The notes: generated by a model not told the origin, from the sequence alone. A DNA stretch of 64,000 nucleotides from DAOUJW01 sp965218945 (GCA_965218945.1 OZ244718.1:2294001-2358000); one strand, 5' to 3'. Positions 50,953-62,608 are shown, counted from the stretch's first letter. A program made the numbers and translations.

Positions 50953-51480
50953 CTAGCCGGACACTTCGGAAATCTCAATGCGCTCTATGGTCGGGGGCTC
51001 TACGGGCTTTGAGCGCTCTCCCGTGTTGGACGTGGTGACGGCGGTGTTCGCCAGGGCGTCCACAACGTCCAGGCCTTCCACGGCCTGTCCGAAGATGGTG
51101 TAGTTCTTGGGGAGGCCGGCCTCCTGGTGAACCACAAAGAACTGGCTGCCGTTGGTGTTGGGCCCGGCGTTGGCCATCGCTAGGGTGCCGGCCAGATAGT
51201 CCCGGGTGACCGGCTCGTCCGCAAAGCTGTACCCAGGCCCTCCCATGCCGGTGCCCTCCGGGTCGCCGCTCTGGCACATGAACCCCTTGATGATGCGGTG
51301 GAATATCACGCCATCGTAGAAGCCCTCACGGGCCAGGAACACAAAGTTGTTCACCGTATTGGGCGCTTCCGAAGCGAACAGCTCGAAGACTATTGCTCCG
51401 TTGCTGGTGTGCATGGTGGCGGTGATCTTTGCGTTGGGGTCGATGGACATTGGCGGCGGTGCGTTGTACTGCTTGGGCAT
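50953..51480 (-). CDS. ppiB: Peptidyl-prolyl cis-trans isomerase (cyclophilin)
   Basis: 175 residues, cyclophilin type. FELFASEAPNTVNNFVFLAREGFYDGVIFHRIIKGFMCQSGDPEGTG contains the active-site Arg and Phe, followed by GSQFFVVHQ. No signal peptide, so probably cytoplasmic. Convergent with the small lipoprotein gene. Confidence 0.94.
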   Translation of the reverse strand: MPKQYNAPPPMSIDPNAKITATMHTSNGAIVFELFASEAPNTVNNFVFLAREGFYDGVIFHRIIKGFMCQSGDPEGTGMGGPGYSFADEPVTRDYLAGTLAMANAGPNTNGSQFFVVHQEAGLPKNYTIFGQAVEGLDVVDALANTAVTTSNTGERSKPVEPPTIERIEISEVSG

Positions 51481-51587
51481 GGCTACTCCTTATTTCAGGT
51501 TATTCCATTGACGTGCTCGCGCGGGGAATACACGCGCGAGCGAATGATAGCGAGTCTACCAGAACATACGGCGGGTTGCCAGCCTAT

Positions 51588-52427
51588 TCAGGAGGACGGG
51601 GCGCCGAACAGTTGGCCCCTGCTGCCATGAAGGTAGTGGGAGGCGATGAAGCTCAGGGGCTTGCGGGCCGTCGCGAAGTGGTCTCTGAGCAGGCGGAACA
51701 CCTCGGACAATCCCAGGTGTTGAGCGGAGTCGTGCTCTTCAGCCAGGCCGTAGAATTGACTGCCCTGGACCTCGTAGTCCGACAAGCTGCGCCGAGTCCG
51801 GTCGGAGACGGCAGTGCGCATCCGGTTGGGGACGGAGTAGCGCATAGCAGGCGACGCGTAGTCGGGAAAGACACCGGAGATGAAGAGGCAGACGTCGGCG
51901 ATGCGCTTGTAGTACCCGAAGCGCTGCTCCCAGTCGGCTGTGGCGCAAAGGCGCGTCAGGCTGTCGATGTCCATGTCGTTGTAGACTACGCGCCTGCGGA
52001 TGCCGCGGCGGATTCGCACGGGCACTGCGTAGCTGTTGATACGGGTGAAGGAGGCGAGCATGTGGGCCAGGTAGTCCAGCACGCCCTGAATGGAAAGGAA
52101 CTTGACGACCTCCGGGGTGTCAAAGACGGGGAGGTCAGCACGGCCGTCCCGCTCCACGGTGTAGCTAGCTGTCTCAAGGTCCCGGAGGGACTGCCTGAGC
52201 AGCACCTCGAAGTAGAGGGCGGGGGAGACCTTCACGAATACCTCCTCGTCAGCCATCAGCCGATGGAACACGTTCTCGTTCCCAAGGATGGCCGACCGGA
52301 ACTGCTCGTCCTCCTCTATGAGGAGCTTGAGGCGGTCCGTGTCTGTGGATCCCTGGGCGGCCTCACTCACGACGAAGTCCAAGTCTGACTCCGTGAGAGA
52401 GACCATTCTTGGCGGCGTCTCCGGCAA
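51588..52427 (-). CDS. Conserved hypothetical protein, 279 residues
   Basis: Not recognised. Soluble, largely helical, charged protein (e.g. LIEEDEQFRSAILGNENVFHRLMADEEVFVKVSPALYFEVLLRQSLRDLE; VRRRVVYNDMDIDSLTR). No membrane segment or catalytic motif. The first in-frame ATG is used; GGAGG lies upstream. It stands alone between the cyclophilin and the repeat region. Confidence 0.65.
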   Translation of the reverse strand: MPETPPRMVSLTESDLDFVVSEAAQGSTDTDRLKLLIEEDEQFRSAILGNENVFHRLMADEEVFVKVSPALYFEVLLRQSLRDLETASYTVERDGRADLPVFDTPEVVKFLSIQGVLDYLAHMLASFTRINSYAVPVRIRRGIRRRVVYNDMDIDSLTRLCATADWEQRFGYYKRIADVCLFISGVFPDYASPAMRYSVPNRMRTAVSDRTRRSLSDYEVQGSQFYGLAEEHDSAQHLGLSEVFRLLRDHFATARKPLSFIASHYLHGSRGQLFGAPSS

Positions 52428-52550
52428 ATCCTAGTCCTCCTTAGATTGACTCACACTGTGCCTGCTCACGCCAATTCCACACCCCTCCTGGATTCCCGTT
52501 TTCAGAGACCTTTGCGTAACCCATAGTGTCATCCCGCAAGAATTGCCACA

Positions 52551-52649
52551 CCGTCATTCCTGCGGAAGCAGGAATCTAAAAACTCTGTCTGCAAGGCTAC
52601 GATGTCTTGGAATAGGGGCCTTAGATTCCCGTTTTCACGGGAATGACGG
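52551..52649. repeat. MITE-like element (repeat family B) with 29-bp inverted ends
   Basis: Left end 52551-52579 and right end 52621-52649 are inverted copies of each other (CCGTCATTCCTGC...GGAATCTAA against TTAGATTCCC...GGGAATGACGG), each itself palindromic, around a 41-bp middle. No transposase. A degenerate half copy lies just before (about 52485-52540). Fills most of the gap 52428-52755 between the 279-residue gene and acnA. Confidence 0.75.
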
Positions 52650-52755
52650 ATGCCAAAGCGGGCTGCCCTCGCCCTCTGCTCTGGCATACTTATCCAGCCT
52701 GTGGCATAATCTTAACACGTCAACAGAGACCACTCTATAGGGAGAATTCGCAAAT

Positions 52756-55431
<2,676 letters not shown>

Positions 55432-55472
55432 GGGACGCGGCTAGAGCAGAGGAGTATAGGAAGGTCAAGACA

Positions 55473-55847
55473 TTGGGAGCAATCTACGTAACAGTCGCCA
55501 TTCGGAACCCGGCCGACCTGGAGCGAGAGTGGGAGGGCCTGTTCCTGGTGGACACGGGCGCCACCGACTGCATGGTGCCGAGGAAGTACCTGGAGGCCAT
55601 TGGACTTATGCCTAAAGGCCGACGGACCTACGTACTTGCCGACGGCAGCGATTACCAGGCGGACGTCACTACCGCGGACATTGAGTTCATGGGGGAGATA
55701 GTCGGAGGCACGATCATAATGGCGGACGAGGACACCGAGCCTTTGCTTGGGGTAACGGCGCTGGAGTCGGCGGGGATAGAGGTGGACCCGCGCAACGAGA
55801 CGCTCAAACGGCTGCCGGCGATCCGACTCAAGGGACTGAGGGGGTAG
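55473..55847 (+). CDS. Clan AA (retropepsin-like) aspartic protease
   Basis: 124 residues with LVDTGATDC (Asp27) and a second-half LLGVTALESAGIEVD, the pattern of single-domain retropepsin-like proteases that act as dimers. No signal peptide. It starts with TTG and is convergent with the RHH gene at 55864. Such genes occur near antitoxin-like genes in some environmental bacteria; no specific substrate can be named. Confidence 0.78.
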   Translation: MGAIYVTVAIRNPADLEREWEGLFLVDTGATDCMVPRKYLEAIGLMPKGRRTYVLADGSDYQADVTTADIEFMGEIVGGTIIMADEDTEPLLGVTALESAGIEVDPRNETLKRLPAIRLKGLRG

Positions 55848-55863
55848 AGGGCAGATGACCCCC

Positions 55864-56121
55864 TCATGCTAGAGAGGCGCCGGTCTTAGCCCGGTACTCT
55901 TTTATCAGCGCGCCCACGTCGCCGGGCCCAATGCCTCGATTCCTGGCGCGTTGCTCTCCGTAGCTGAGCAACTCCTTCCACTCGCACTCTTCAATGTACT
56001 GTAGCAGCGCTTCTCGCAGGACCTCGCTTCTGGTGCGTCCCTGTTGCTTCATCACCTCGTCAATCCGCTCCGCCATCTCAGGGGGTAGGGAGAATGTGAT
56101 GGTCCTGGTTGTTCGCGGCAT
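55864..56121 (-). CDS. Ribbon-helix-helix (CopG-type) antitoxin-like protein
   Basis: 85 residues. TRTITFSLPPEMAERIDEVMKQQGRTRSEVLREALLQYIE is a CopG/ParD-type DNA-binding domain, followed by a helical tail. No toxin gene is next to it on either side, so it may be an orphan or a lone regulator. ATG 56121, with AGGTG upstream, is preferred to GTG 56127. Confidence 0.8.
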   Translation of the reverse strand: MPRTTRTITFSLPPEMAERIDEVMKQQGRTRSEVLREALLQYIEECEWKELLSYGEQRARNRGIGPGDVGALIKEYRAKTGASLA

Positions 56122-56239
56122 ACTCACCTCATGTTGTTACCGAGTCTTACCTGAATACTGAGCCATCCAAGCACTCCTGTCAAAGGCTATTTTGCTCGCA
56201 GGATACGCTCTGTGTGTTGTGATTGACCCAGAGGGGCAA

Positions 56240-56767
56240 TCAGTCCTCGAGCAGGATAGCGTAAAGCAAATGGTCGACGGGCACTCCACCCTGTAGTACA
56301 GCTCGGCGGAGGAGTCCCTCCCGTTGGTATCCCACCTTCTCCAACACTCGCACAGAGGCGGCGTTGTCCGTTCGTACCATCGCGTCAATGCGGATGAGGC
56401 CGAGTGTTTCAAAGCCGTAGGCTGTCACCACCTGCGCAGTGGCGGTCGTGATGCCGCGCCCCCAGAACGGCTTGCCCAGCCAGTATCCGAACTCAGCTGA
56501 GTGCCGTAAGTCACCCTCTCGTGTCCAGAGGCCAATGCCGCCAATGGGCCCTGCGGCATCGCAGATGGCGAAGTGCTCCACTGGGTTACGGCGGGACTGG
56601 AGTGCTACCCAAGCCTCGGCATCGGCCCTCGTGTATGGGTGGGGGAATTTATCACTCAGATTCATCCAAATATCGTAGTCATCCGCGAGAGTGATTAAAG
56701 CGCTCCTGGTCTCCGCGAACCCACGCAGTTTCCCAGTCCTCCAGTAGATAGCCATTGCTGAGTTCAA
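56240..56767 (-). CDS. GNAT acetyltransferase (RimJ/RimL-like), N-terminus possibly frameshifted
   Basis: A RimJ/RimL-type N-acetyltransferase. The core is intact: DIWMNLSDKFPHPYTRADAEAW, FGYWLGKPFWGRGITTATAQVV (acetyl-CoA loop), NAASVRVLEKVGYQREG. The N-terminal 20 residues in this frame look wrong. In another frame an ATG at 56774, with GGGGGCAGG upstream, gives MKIELSNGYLLEDWE, a typical GNAT start. A one-base change near 56725-56735 would join it to the core. The gene may therefore be a pseudogene or carry a sequencing error. Confidence 0.75.
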   Translation of the reverse strand: MNSAMAIYWRTGKLRGFAETRSALITLADDYDIWMNLSDKFPHPYTRADAEAWVALQSRRNPVEHFAICDAAGPIGGIGLWTREGDLRHSAEFGYWLGKPFWGRGITTATAQVVTAYGFETLGLIRIDAMVRTDNAASVRVLEKVGYQREGLLRRAVLQGGVPVDHLLYAILLED

Positions 56768-57049
56768 TCTTCATGTGACCTGCCCCCGGTAGTTATACCA
56801 TAGACTCAGAGGCAGTGGTAGGTACTGGAGCAGAGGAAGAGAAGGGTCTGGTAGTTGTATACCGTCTTGTTAGTCCAATGGCTCGTAGACCCGTTGGGCC
56901 AGGCGAGGTTGAAAAAGCGCGCCCTTGCCTTGACAACTCCAGAGCGCCTCTTGTAACATCAGTCGCAGTCTTAGGCTGGGAGGCTATGCCCGAATGCTGT
57001 GCCTCTGCCGCCTGGCGGATTAAGATGGACTGGGGAGAAACTTCAGCCG

Positions 57050-58276
57050 GTGTCTAATATAAAGGGCCTGTTTTGCAAGGAGTGCGGCCGCGAGTACCCG
57101 GCGGAGCCTCTCAATGTGTGCGACTTCTGCTTCGGTCCCCTGGAGGTCACCTACGACTACGAAGCCATAGCGCGTGTGGTGAGCCGGGAGAGGATCTCAC
57201 AGGGGCCCCATAGCATCTGGCGCTATCACGACCTGCTCCCTGCGGACCCGGAAAACGCCGTCGATATCAACGCCGGGTTTACCCCACTCATCAAGGCCAA
57301 GAACCTGGCTCGCGTCCTGGGCCTGGACAACCTGTACATCAAGAACGATACCGTGAATCCATCCTTCTCCTTCAAGGACCGCGTGGTTGCGGTGGCTAGC
57401 ACCAAAGCCCTGGAGTTCGGTTTTGACACCCTGGCCTGCGCCTCCACCGGCAACCTGGCCGGGTCGGTTGCTGCCCATGCCGCCAGGGCAGGGATGCGGG
57501 CCTTCGTGTTCATCCCGGCGGACCTGGAGAGCGGGAAGATACTGGGGGCGGCGGTGTACGGCCCCACGCTGATAGCAGTCGACGGCAGCTACGACGACGT
57601 GAACCGGCTGTGCAGCGAGCTTTCTGACAACTACAACTGGGCCTTCGTCAACATCAACATGCGTCCGTACTACGCCGAGGGCAGCAAGACGCTGGGGTAC
57701 GAGGTAGCAGAGCAGCTGGGATGGAGGGCGCCCGACAATTGCATTGTGCCCGTGGCCTCCGGGTCTCTGCTCACCAAGATTTGGAAGGGCCTCAACGAGT
57801 TCTCGGACCTGGGCCTGATCGGTTCCGCACCCACGCGTATGTTCGCCGCACAGGCGGCCGGGTGCTCGCCGGTGGTGACCGCTTTTGAGGCCAACGACTT
57901 CGCTATAAGGCCCGTCAAGCCGGATACGATCGCCAAATCCCTGGCCATCGGTAATCCCGCCGACGGCTACTACGCCCTCAAGGTGATAGATGAGTCCAAG
58001 GGATATGCCTACGCTGTGCCTGAGGAGGAGGTAGCCGAGGGCATAAAGCTGCTGGCCCAGACGGAGGGCATATTCACGGAGCCTGCGGGAGGCGTGACTG
58101 TGGCCGCGCTGAAGCGACTGGTAGAGATTGGGCAGATAAAGCCCTCGGAGACCACGGTCGCCTTCATAACCGGCAACGGCTTCAAGACACAGGAGGTGGT
58201 GCAGGACTCGGTCGGTCCCGTGCTCATCAAGCCCACCTTCGCTTCCTTTGAAGAAACGCTTAGCGTGAGGTCGTAG
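57050..58276 (+). CDS. thrC: Threonine synthase
   Basis: PLP enzyme that converts O-phosphohomoserine to threonine. 408 residues. It begins with a Cys4 zinc ribbon (Cys9, Cys12, Cys24, Cys27) and has SFSFKDR with Lys109 (PLP), STGNLAGSVAAHAARAG and ATP-free fold II features. The GTG at 57050 is used since it starts the family N-terminus. Followed at 40 bp by NIL and then a MoaD-like gene, an arrangement suggesting sulfur transfer to a homoserine-derived acceptor or related metabolism (inference). Confidence 0.92.
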   Translation: MSNIKGLFCKECGREYPAEPLNVCDFCFGPLEVTYDYEAIARVVSRERISQGPHSIWRYHDLLPADPENAVDINAGFTPLIKAKNLARVLGLDNLYIKNDTVNPSFSFKDRVVAVASTKALEFGFDTLACASTGNLAGSVAAHAARAGMRAFVFIPADLESGKILGAAVYGPTLIAVDGSYDDVNRLCSELSDNYNWAFVNINMRPYYAEGSKTLGYEVAEQLGWRAPDNCIVPVASGSLLTKIWKGLNEFSDLGLIGSAPTRMFAAQAAGCSPVVTAFEANDFAIRPVKPDTIAKSLAIGNPADGYYALKVIDESKGYAYAVPEEEVAEGIKLLAQTEGIFTEPAGGVTVAALKRLVEIGQIKPSETTVAFITGNGFKTQEVVQDSVGPVLIKPTFASFEETLSVRS

Positions 58277-58315
58277 GGCCCGAATGCTGGCAGCTTTCCG
58301 ATGGAGGAGTAGATA

Positions 58316-58558
58316 ATGGCGAATCGACGGGCCAAATTCACCTTTCCCACGGGCTTGATTACCCAGCCGGTAATCTATGACCTTGGACAGAACTTCAGAG
58401 TCGTGACCAACATCCGCCGGGCGGACGTCCGGGAGGACGTGGGCTGGGTCATACTGGAACTGGAGGGGGACGAGGATGAGATTGAGAGGGGGCTGGACTG
58501 GGTCAACTCAATGGGAGTCAGGGTGGACCCGGTGAGCGGGGACGTTGTGGAGAGCTGA
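58316..58558 (+). CDS. NIL domain protein
   Basis: 80 residues. FPTGLITQPVIYDLGQNFRVVTNIRRADVREDVGWVILELEGDEDEIERGLDWVNSMGVRVDPV is an NIL (ACT-like) domain, the ligand-binding module found at the end of MetN-type transporters and in homocysteine-synthesis proteins. Here it stands alone, between thrC and a MoaD-like sulfur carrier. Related NIL and MoaD-like proteins take part in sulfur insertion for homocysteine in anaerobes; that role is inferred. Confidence 0.85.
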   Translation: MANRRAKFTFPTGLITQPVIYDLGQNFRVVTNIRRADVREDVGWVILELEGDEDEIERGLDWVNSMGVRVDPVSGDVVES

Positions 58559-58660
58559 TGGCGGCAGCGTCGCAGAAGGCTCACGTAGTTTGACATCGAC
58601 GAAGAGATAACGGAGCGGCATTGACAACCGCTCTCGCTAAGGACGCAGGAGGTTAACAAG

Positions 58661-58942
58661 ATGAGTGTAGTGGTCCGTATTCCCACACCTTTGCGCCGGG
58701 CAACCAACGGTTTGGACAAGGCCTCGGCGGAGGGTGACACCCTGGCGAAGATAATTAACTCCCTGGAGGAGCAGTACCCGGGCATCAGGGAGAGGCTGTG
58801 CGACGAGTCTGGCGACTTGCGCACTTTCGTGAACATCTACGTCAACGGAGAGGATGTGCGGTTTCTGGAGGGCCTGAACACCGGCATCAACACAGGCGAC
58901 GAGGTGAGCATCGTGCCGGCGGTTGCCGGCGGCGCCTCTTAG
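58661..58942 (+). CDS. MoaD/ThiS-type ubiquitin-like sulfur carrier with C-terminal GGAS
   Basis: 93 residues, beta-grasp MoaD/CysO-type fold (SVVVRIPTPLRRATNG...LVNIYVNGEDVRFLEGLNTGINTGDEVSIVPAVAGG). Activated carriers end in Gly-Gly; here GG is followed by Ala-Ser, so the tail would have to be removed (for example by a JAMM protease, as for CysO-like/QbsE proteins) before thiocarboxylation. No JAMM gene is in the window. AGGAGG stands upstream of the ATG. Confidence 0.83.
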   Translation: MSVVVRIPTPLRRATNGLDKASAEGDTLAKIINSLEEQYPGIRERLCDESGDLRTFVNIYVNGEDVRFLEGLNTGINTGDEVSIVPAVAGGAS

Positions 58943-58956
58943 CAGACCAGGTGGAT

Positions 58957-60141
58957 TTACCTTTCGGCGGCTTGGGACTCGCCCCTGTGGCGGGCCTCAA
59001 GCCACTTGTCTTTCTGGAGACGTCTGACCTCTTCGTCGGTGGTCCTGTACCCGCCGATGAAACGCTCCCGGAAAGCGCCAAAGCTGCCCTCGGTGATCGC
59101 GCGGCGAGAGTCTTCCATCAGCCGCATGAGAAACCGCAGGTTGTGGATGGAGGCCAGGCGGTAGGCCAGAAGCTCCTTTGCCCTGAAGAGGTGGTGCAGG
59201 TAGGCGGCTGAGAAGCTCCGGCAGGCGTAGCAGTCGCAGTCCGCGTCCAGGGGGCCGTTTTGCTCCCGGTAGGAAGCGTTGATCAAGTTCAGCCGCCCGC
59301 GGTTGGTGAGGATACTGCCGTTGCGGGCGACCCTGGTCGGCAGGGAGCAATCGAACATGTCCATTCCACGGGCAATGCACTCCACCAGGTCTTCCGGGGA
59401 GCCTACGCCCATCAGATAGCGCGGCTTGTCCGCAGGGAGAGTCTCTCCCATCAGCGACACTATCCCGTACATATCGGCCTTGGGCTCACCTACGCTCAAC
59501 CCCCCGACGGCATACCCGTCGAAGTCCATTGACGTCAGGGAAGCGGCGGACTCCAGTCGCATATGGGGCGACACCCCGCCCTGTACAATAGCGAACAAGT
59601 GCTGCCCCTGCCGGCGGTGGCTATCCTTGGATCGTCCGGCCCAGCGATGGGTCCTGTCCATTGCCCGGCACAACTCGGCCTCGTCTGCGTTGTGGGGAGA
59701 GCACTCGTCCAGGACCATAGCGATGTCGGCTCCCAGGAGACCCTGGTATTCCACGGCCGCCTCGGGCGAGAGGAAGTGCTCACTGCCGTCGATGTGCGAC
59801 TGGAAGAGTACGCCGTCTTCGGAGATTCTCTTGAGGCGGCTCAAACTGAAGGTCTGGAACCCGCCGCTGTCCGTGAGAATTGGGCCGTCCCATCCCATGA
59901 AAGCGTGGAGGTCGCCCATATCGCTGACCAGCTTGATGCCCGGCCTGAGCATCAGGTGGTAGGTGTTGGAGAGAAGGATGTTGGCTCCCAGCGACGACAG
60001 GTCGTCCGGGGCGAGGGCCTTCACAGAACCCAGAGTAGCCACCGGCATGAACGCGGGCGTCTCGACTGCACCGTGGGCAGTCTGAAGCACCCCGGTGCGG
60101 GCGCGTCCATCTACGGCGTGAACCTGAAAGTGGCCGGTCAT
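58957..60141 (-). CDS. tgt: Queuine (or preQ1) tRNA-ribosyltransferase
   Basis: Exchanges guanine at position 34 of tRNAs for preQ1/queuine. 394 residues. LTDSGGFQTFS (catalytic Asp), DECSPHNADE, GGLSVGEPKA, DMFDCSLPTRVARNG (nucleophile) and the zinc site DCDCYACRSFSAAYLHHLF are typical of the bacterial enzyme. Convergent with the MoaD-like gene. No other queuosine genes in the window. Confidence 0.95.
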   Translation of the reverse strand: MTGHFQVHAVDGRARTGVLQTAHGAVETPAFMPVATLGSVKALAPDDLSSLGANILLSNTYHLMLRPGIKLVSDMGDLHAFMGWDGPILTDSGGFQTFSLSRLKRISEDGVLFQSHIDGSEHFLSPEAAVEYQGLLGADIAMVLDECSPHNADEAELCRAMDRTHRWAGRSKDSHRRQGQHLFAIVQGGVSPHMRLESAASLTSMDFDGYAVGGLSVGEPKADMYGIVSLMGETLPADKPRYLMGVGSPEDLVECIARGMDMFDCSLPTRVARNGSILTNRGRLNLINASYREQNGPLDADCDCYACRSFSAAYLHHLFRAKELLAYRLASIHNLRFLMRLMEDSRRAITEGSFGAFRERFIGGYRTTDEEVRRLQKDKWLEARHRGESQAAER

Positions 60142-60290
60142 TATGGACAGAAGGCGATCCTTTCCAAGTCTATATGCACAAGAGTATATGGCAGGACGGG
60201 TGATGTTAGAAGGGCGTCGGCCGGCAGTATGGGCGGTAGCCCGGCGATTCGCTGCGTGCTAGGATACGGACAACACGAAACACTCAGGAG

Positions 60291-60740
60291 ATGACGATGC
60301 CAGACCAGACGACAATCTCGGTAAGCAGCACATGGCAGGGAGGGATGAAGTTCTCAGCCGGCGACGGACTCGGCCACACAGTCATCACCGACGCGCCTTC
60401 CGAGGACGGCGCGCCCTTTGATGGGTTCAAGCCTCCCGCCCTGCTGCTGGCGGCCCTTGCCGGATGCGCCGGGGTTGACGTGGCAGCCATCTCCCTGAAG
60501 CAGCGGCAGGCCGTAACCGGGCTGGAGATCAATGTCACTGGCAAGCAGGCGCCGGACGCCCCCTGGGGATACGAGGAGATTCACATGGAGTACGTCCTGA
60601 CGGGCCGCGGCCTTAACGAGAAGTCGATAAACCGGGCCATAGAGCTGTCGGAGACCAGATACTGCTCCGTAGCTGCCAGCCTGAACAAAGACTGCAAGCT
60701 GACCAACAGCCTCCGTATCATTGAGGAGGCGTCTGGGTAG
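60291..60740 (+). CDS. OsmC family protein
   Basis: 149 residues of the OsmC/YhfA type: WQGGMKFSAGDGLGHTVITDAP, PALLLAALAGCAGVDVAAI (first conserved Cys region) and ETRYCSVAASLNKD (second Cys). Members reduce peroxides through two Cys, or have a structural role. GAGATGACG lies before the ATG. The ~150 bp between tgt and this gene have no other feature. Confidence 0.88.
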   Translation: MTMPDQTTISVSSTWQGGMKFSAGDGLGHTVITDAPSEDGAPFDGFKPPALLLAALAGCAGVDVAAISLKQRQAVTGLEINVTGKQAPDAPWGYEEIHMEYVLTGRGLNEKSINRAIELSETRYCSVAASLNKDCKLTNSLRIIEEASG

Positions 60741-60769
60741 GCCAGGCTGTCATGGACCTACACGCGCAA

Positions 60770-60805
60770 TCCCGCTCGTGGTGAGCCTGTCGAACTATAC
60801 GAGCG
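60770..60805. repeat. Repeat family A, single copy
   Basis: CGCTCGTGGTGAGCCTGTCG... with inverted arms CGCTCGT/ACGAGCG. Related to 27577 and 39797. Confidence 0.6.
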
Positions 60806-60907
60806 TGGTGCATATTAGTGTTGACTTTCACTATGCAATATACTAATCTCAGTTGGCAAATCCGAGAAGGCTTACACATCTTAAGATTTCCATAGATTTT
60901 GTCACTC

Positions 60908-61570
60908 ATGGCCACAACCACTAACAGACAAACAAAGCGCTGGATGTCACTGGGAGAGGCGTGCAGTCTCCTTGAGGTCAACGAGACCACGCTGCGCCAG
61001 TGGGCTGACAGTGGCCGCATACGAGCGTACAGAACTCCGGGTGGGCATCGGCGTTTCTCCGCGGAGGCCGTGCGCTCCATCATCACCAGGAGCAGCGAGC
61101 CGGCCGGCAATGGCAAGGAGCCTCGCTGGACCGACACCGCAATCCAGCGTGTCAGGCGCAGGCTCCGGAGCAGTCAGACCTCATCTCAGCACTGGTACCA
61201 GTCCATGGACGATGATACCCGCTCCCGGATGCGCTTTTTGGGCAGGAAGCTCCTCTCCATTGCCGCAGATTACTCGACTCAGCACAGGATGCGGGCGGAC
61301 CTGATAGAGGAGGCGCGTCTTATCGGCGAAGAGTACGGGGCCGAGATGACCAGGCAGGGCACGTCCTTGCGGGATGCGCTGGAGGCTTTTGTGTTCTTCC
61401 GGACCTTCCTCCTGGAGAACGTCATTGGTGGCGGCTACGGAGCATCGGGGGAGCCTGCACAGCTGTGGCGCTCCGTGAACCTGCTCGCGGACCAGATGCT
61501 GCTGTCGATGGCCTCCTGCTACGACTCCAGGCTATCGACCAATTCAGAGCAGCAAATCAAGGAGACATAA
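60908..61570 (+). CDS. HTH (MerR/excisionase-like) regulator of the tetrapyrrole operon
   Basis: 220 residues. Residues ~10-60 are a MerR-like winged helix of the excisionase type (WMSLGEACSLLEVNETTLRQWADSGRIRAYRTPGGHRRFS). The C-terminal half is helical (MRFLGRKLLSIAADYSTQHRMRADLIEEARLIGEEYGAEM...AFVFFRTFLLENV), resembling RsbR-type N-terminal globin-like helical domains. It may sense a small molecule, with heme or oxygen as candidates (inference). The stop overlaps the next start (TAATG), so it is first gene of the tetrapyrrole operon. Confidence 0.78.
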   Translation: MATTTNRQTKRWMSLGEACSLLEVNETTLRQWADSGRIRAYRTPGGHRRFSAEAVRSIITRSSEPAGNGKEPRWTDTAIQRVRRRLRSSQTSSQHWYQSMDDDTRSRMRFLGRKLLSIAADYSTQHRMRADLIEEARLIGEEYGAEMTRQGTSLRDALEAFVFFRTFLLENVIGGGYGASGEPAQLWRSVNLLADQMLLSMASCYDSRLSTNSEQQIKET

Positions 61571-62592
61571 TGGCAGCCAAGGTCGAAATGGATTTGACGG
61601 ACCGTCGTCTTCTCAACATCATCCAGACCGAATTCCCCCTGGCGGAAGAGCCTTTCGGCAACCTGGGGGAGCAGTTGGAGATCTCAGAGTCGGAGGCGAT
61701 AGAAAGGACCGGGAAGCTCAAGAAGGTCAACATCGTCCGGCAGATAAGCGCCATCTTCGACACCAGACGGCTGGGGTACAAGACCACCCTCGTGGCTATG
61801 CGCTTCCCACCGGACAGCCTGGACAAGAGCGCCAAGGTCATCAATAAGCACCCCGGAGTGAGTCACAACTACGGCCGCACGGGCCAGTTCAACCTCTGGT
61901 TCACCCTGGCCGTACCCCCATACGAAGACCTTGAGGAGACGGTGGAGGATATGGCGAAGCGTACGGGCGCGGAGTCGTGCCGCATAATGCCCACCCTCCG
62001 GTTCTTCAAGATAGGGGTCAACTTTGATATGGTGCAAGAGGTGGGAGCCGCCCACAAATACTACAGCCCAGACGGATACAATGAGCCCAAGGAGACCGTG
62101 GGAGAGGGGTGGAACCGGGCGGAGCAGGTGACGGAGGCCGAGATACAGGCCATCAGAGAGCTTCAGGAAGACATTTCTCTGATCCCGCGGCCATTCGATG
62201 CTATGAGCGAGCGTCTGGGCATGACTCCCTCTGAGCTGTTTGATCTGGCCGCCGCATTCAAGAGCCGTGGGATGATGAGACGGTTCAGCGCCGTGTTGCA
62301 TCACCGCAAGGCGGGATTCAAGGCTAACGCTATGGCGGTCTGGCGAGTTCCTGAAGAGCGCTCCGAGGAGGTTGGCAGCATAATGGCGACATCCCCCTGG
62401 GTCACACACTGCTACGAGCGCCCCACATTCCCGGACTGGCCCTACACTCACTTCACCATGATCCACGGCACCAGCAAGAAGCAGTGCCTGGATGCCGTCA
62501 ATGACATTTCCGAGAACACAGGGATCACCGACTACCAGCTGATATACAGCACCAGAGAGTACAAGAAAACACGAGTCAGATACTTCGTCTAA
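61570..62592 (+). CDS. Siroheme decarboxylase, fused AhbA-AhbB type (tandem Lrp/AsnC-like)
   Basis: 340 residues made of two Lrp/AsnC-like halves. The first starts DLTDRRLLNIIQTEFPLAEEPF and the second EAEIQAIRELQEDISLIPRPF, both with HTH-like and regulatory-like subdomains, in the style of AhbA/AhbB and NirDLGH. They decarboxylate siroheme to didecarboxysiroheme, in alternative heme b or heme d1 synthesis. In many organisms the two are separate subunits, so this is a fusion. It stands between its regulator and precorrin-2 dehydrogenase, which fits. Confidence 0.85.
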   Translation: MAAKVEMDLTDRRLLNIIQTEFPLAEEPFGNLGEQLEISESEAIERTGKLKKVNIVRQISAIFDTRRLGYKTTLVAMRFPPDSLDKSAKVINKHPGVSHNYGRTGQFNLWFTLAVPPYEDLEETVEDMAKRTGAESCRIMPTLRFFKIGVNFDMVQEVGAAHKYYSPDGYNEPKETVGEGWNRAEQVTEAEIQAIRELQEDISLIPRPFDAMSERLGMTPSELFDLAAAFKSRGMMRRFSAVLHHRKAGFKANAMAVWRVPEERSEEVGSIMATSPWVTHCYERPTFPDWPYTHFTMIHGTSKKQCLDAVNDISENTGITDYQLIYSTREYKKTRVRYFV

Positions 62593-62608
62593 GAGGAGTG
62601 GAACAGCC

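Noticed and set aside
55864..56121. A complete toxin-antitoxin pair at the RHH gene
   Set aside because: No toxin-like gene is adjacent on the same strand; the convergent gene is a retropepsin-like protease.
56815..57057. An 80-codon frame upstream of thrC
   Set aside because: No recognisable sequence, no ribosome-binding site, and it overlaps the thrC start region.
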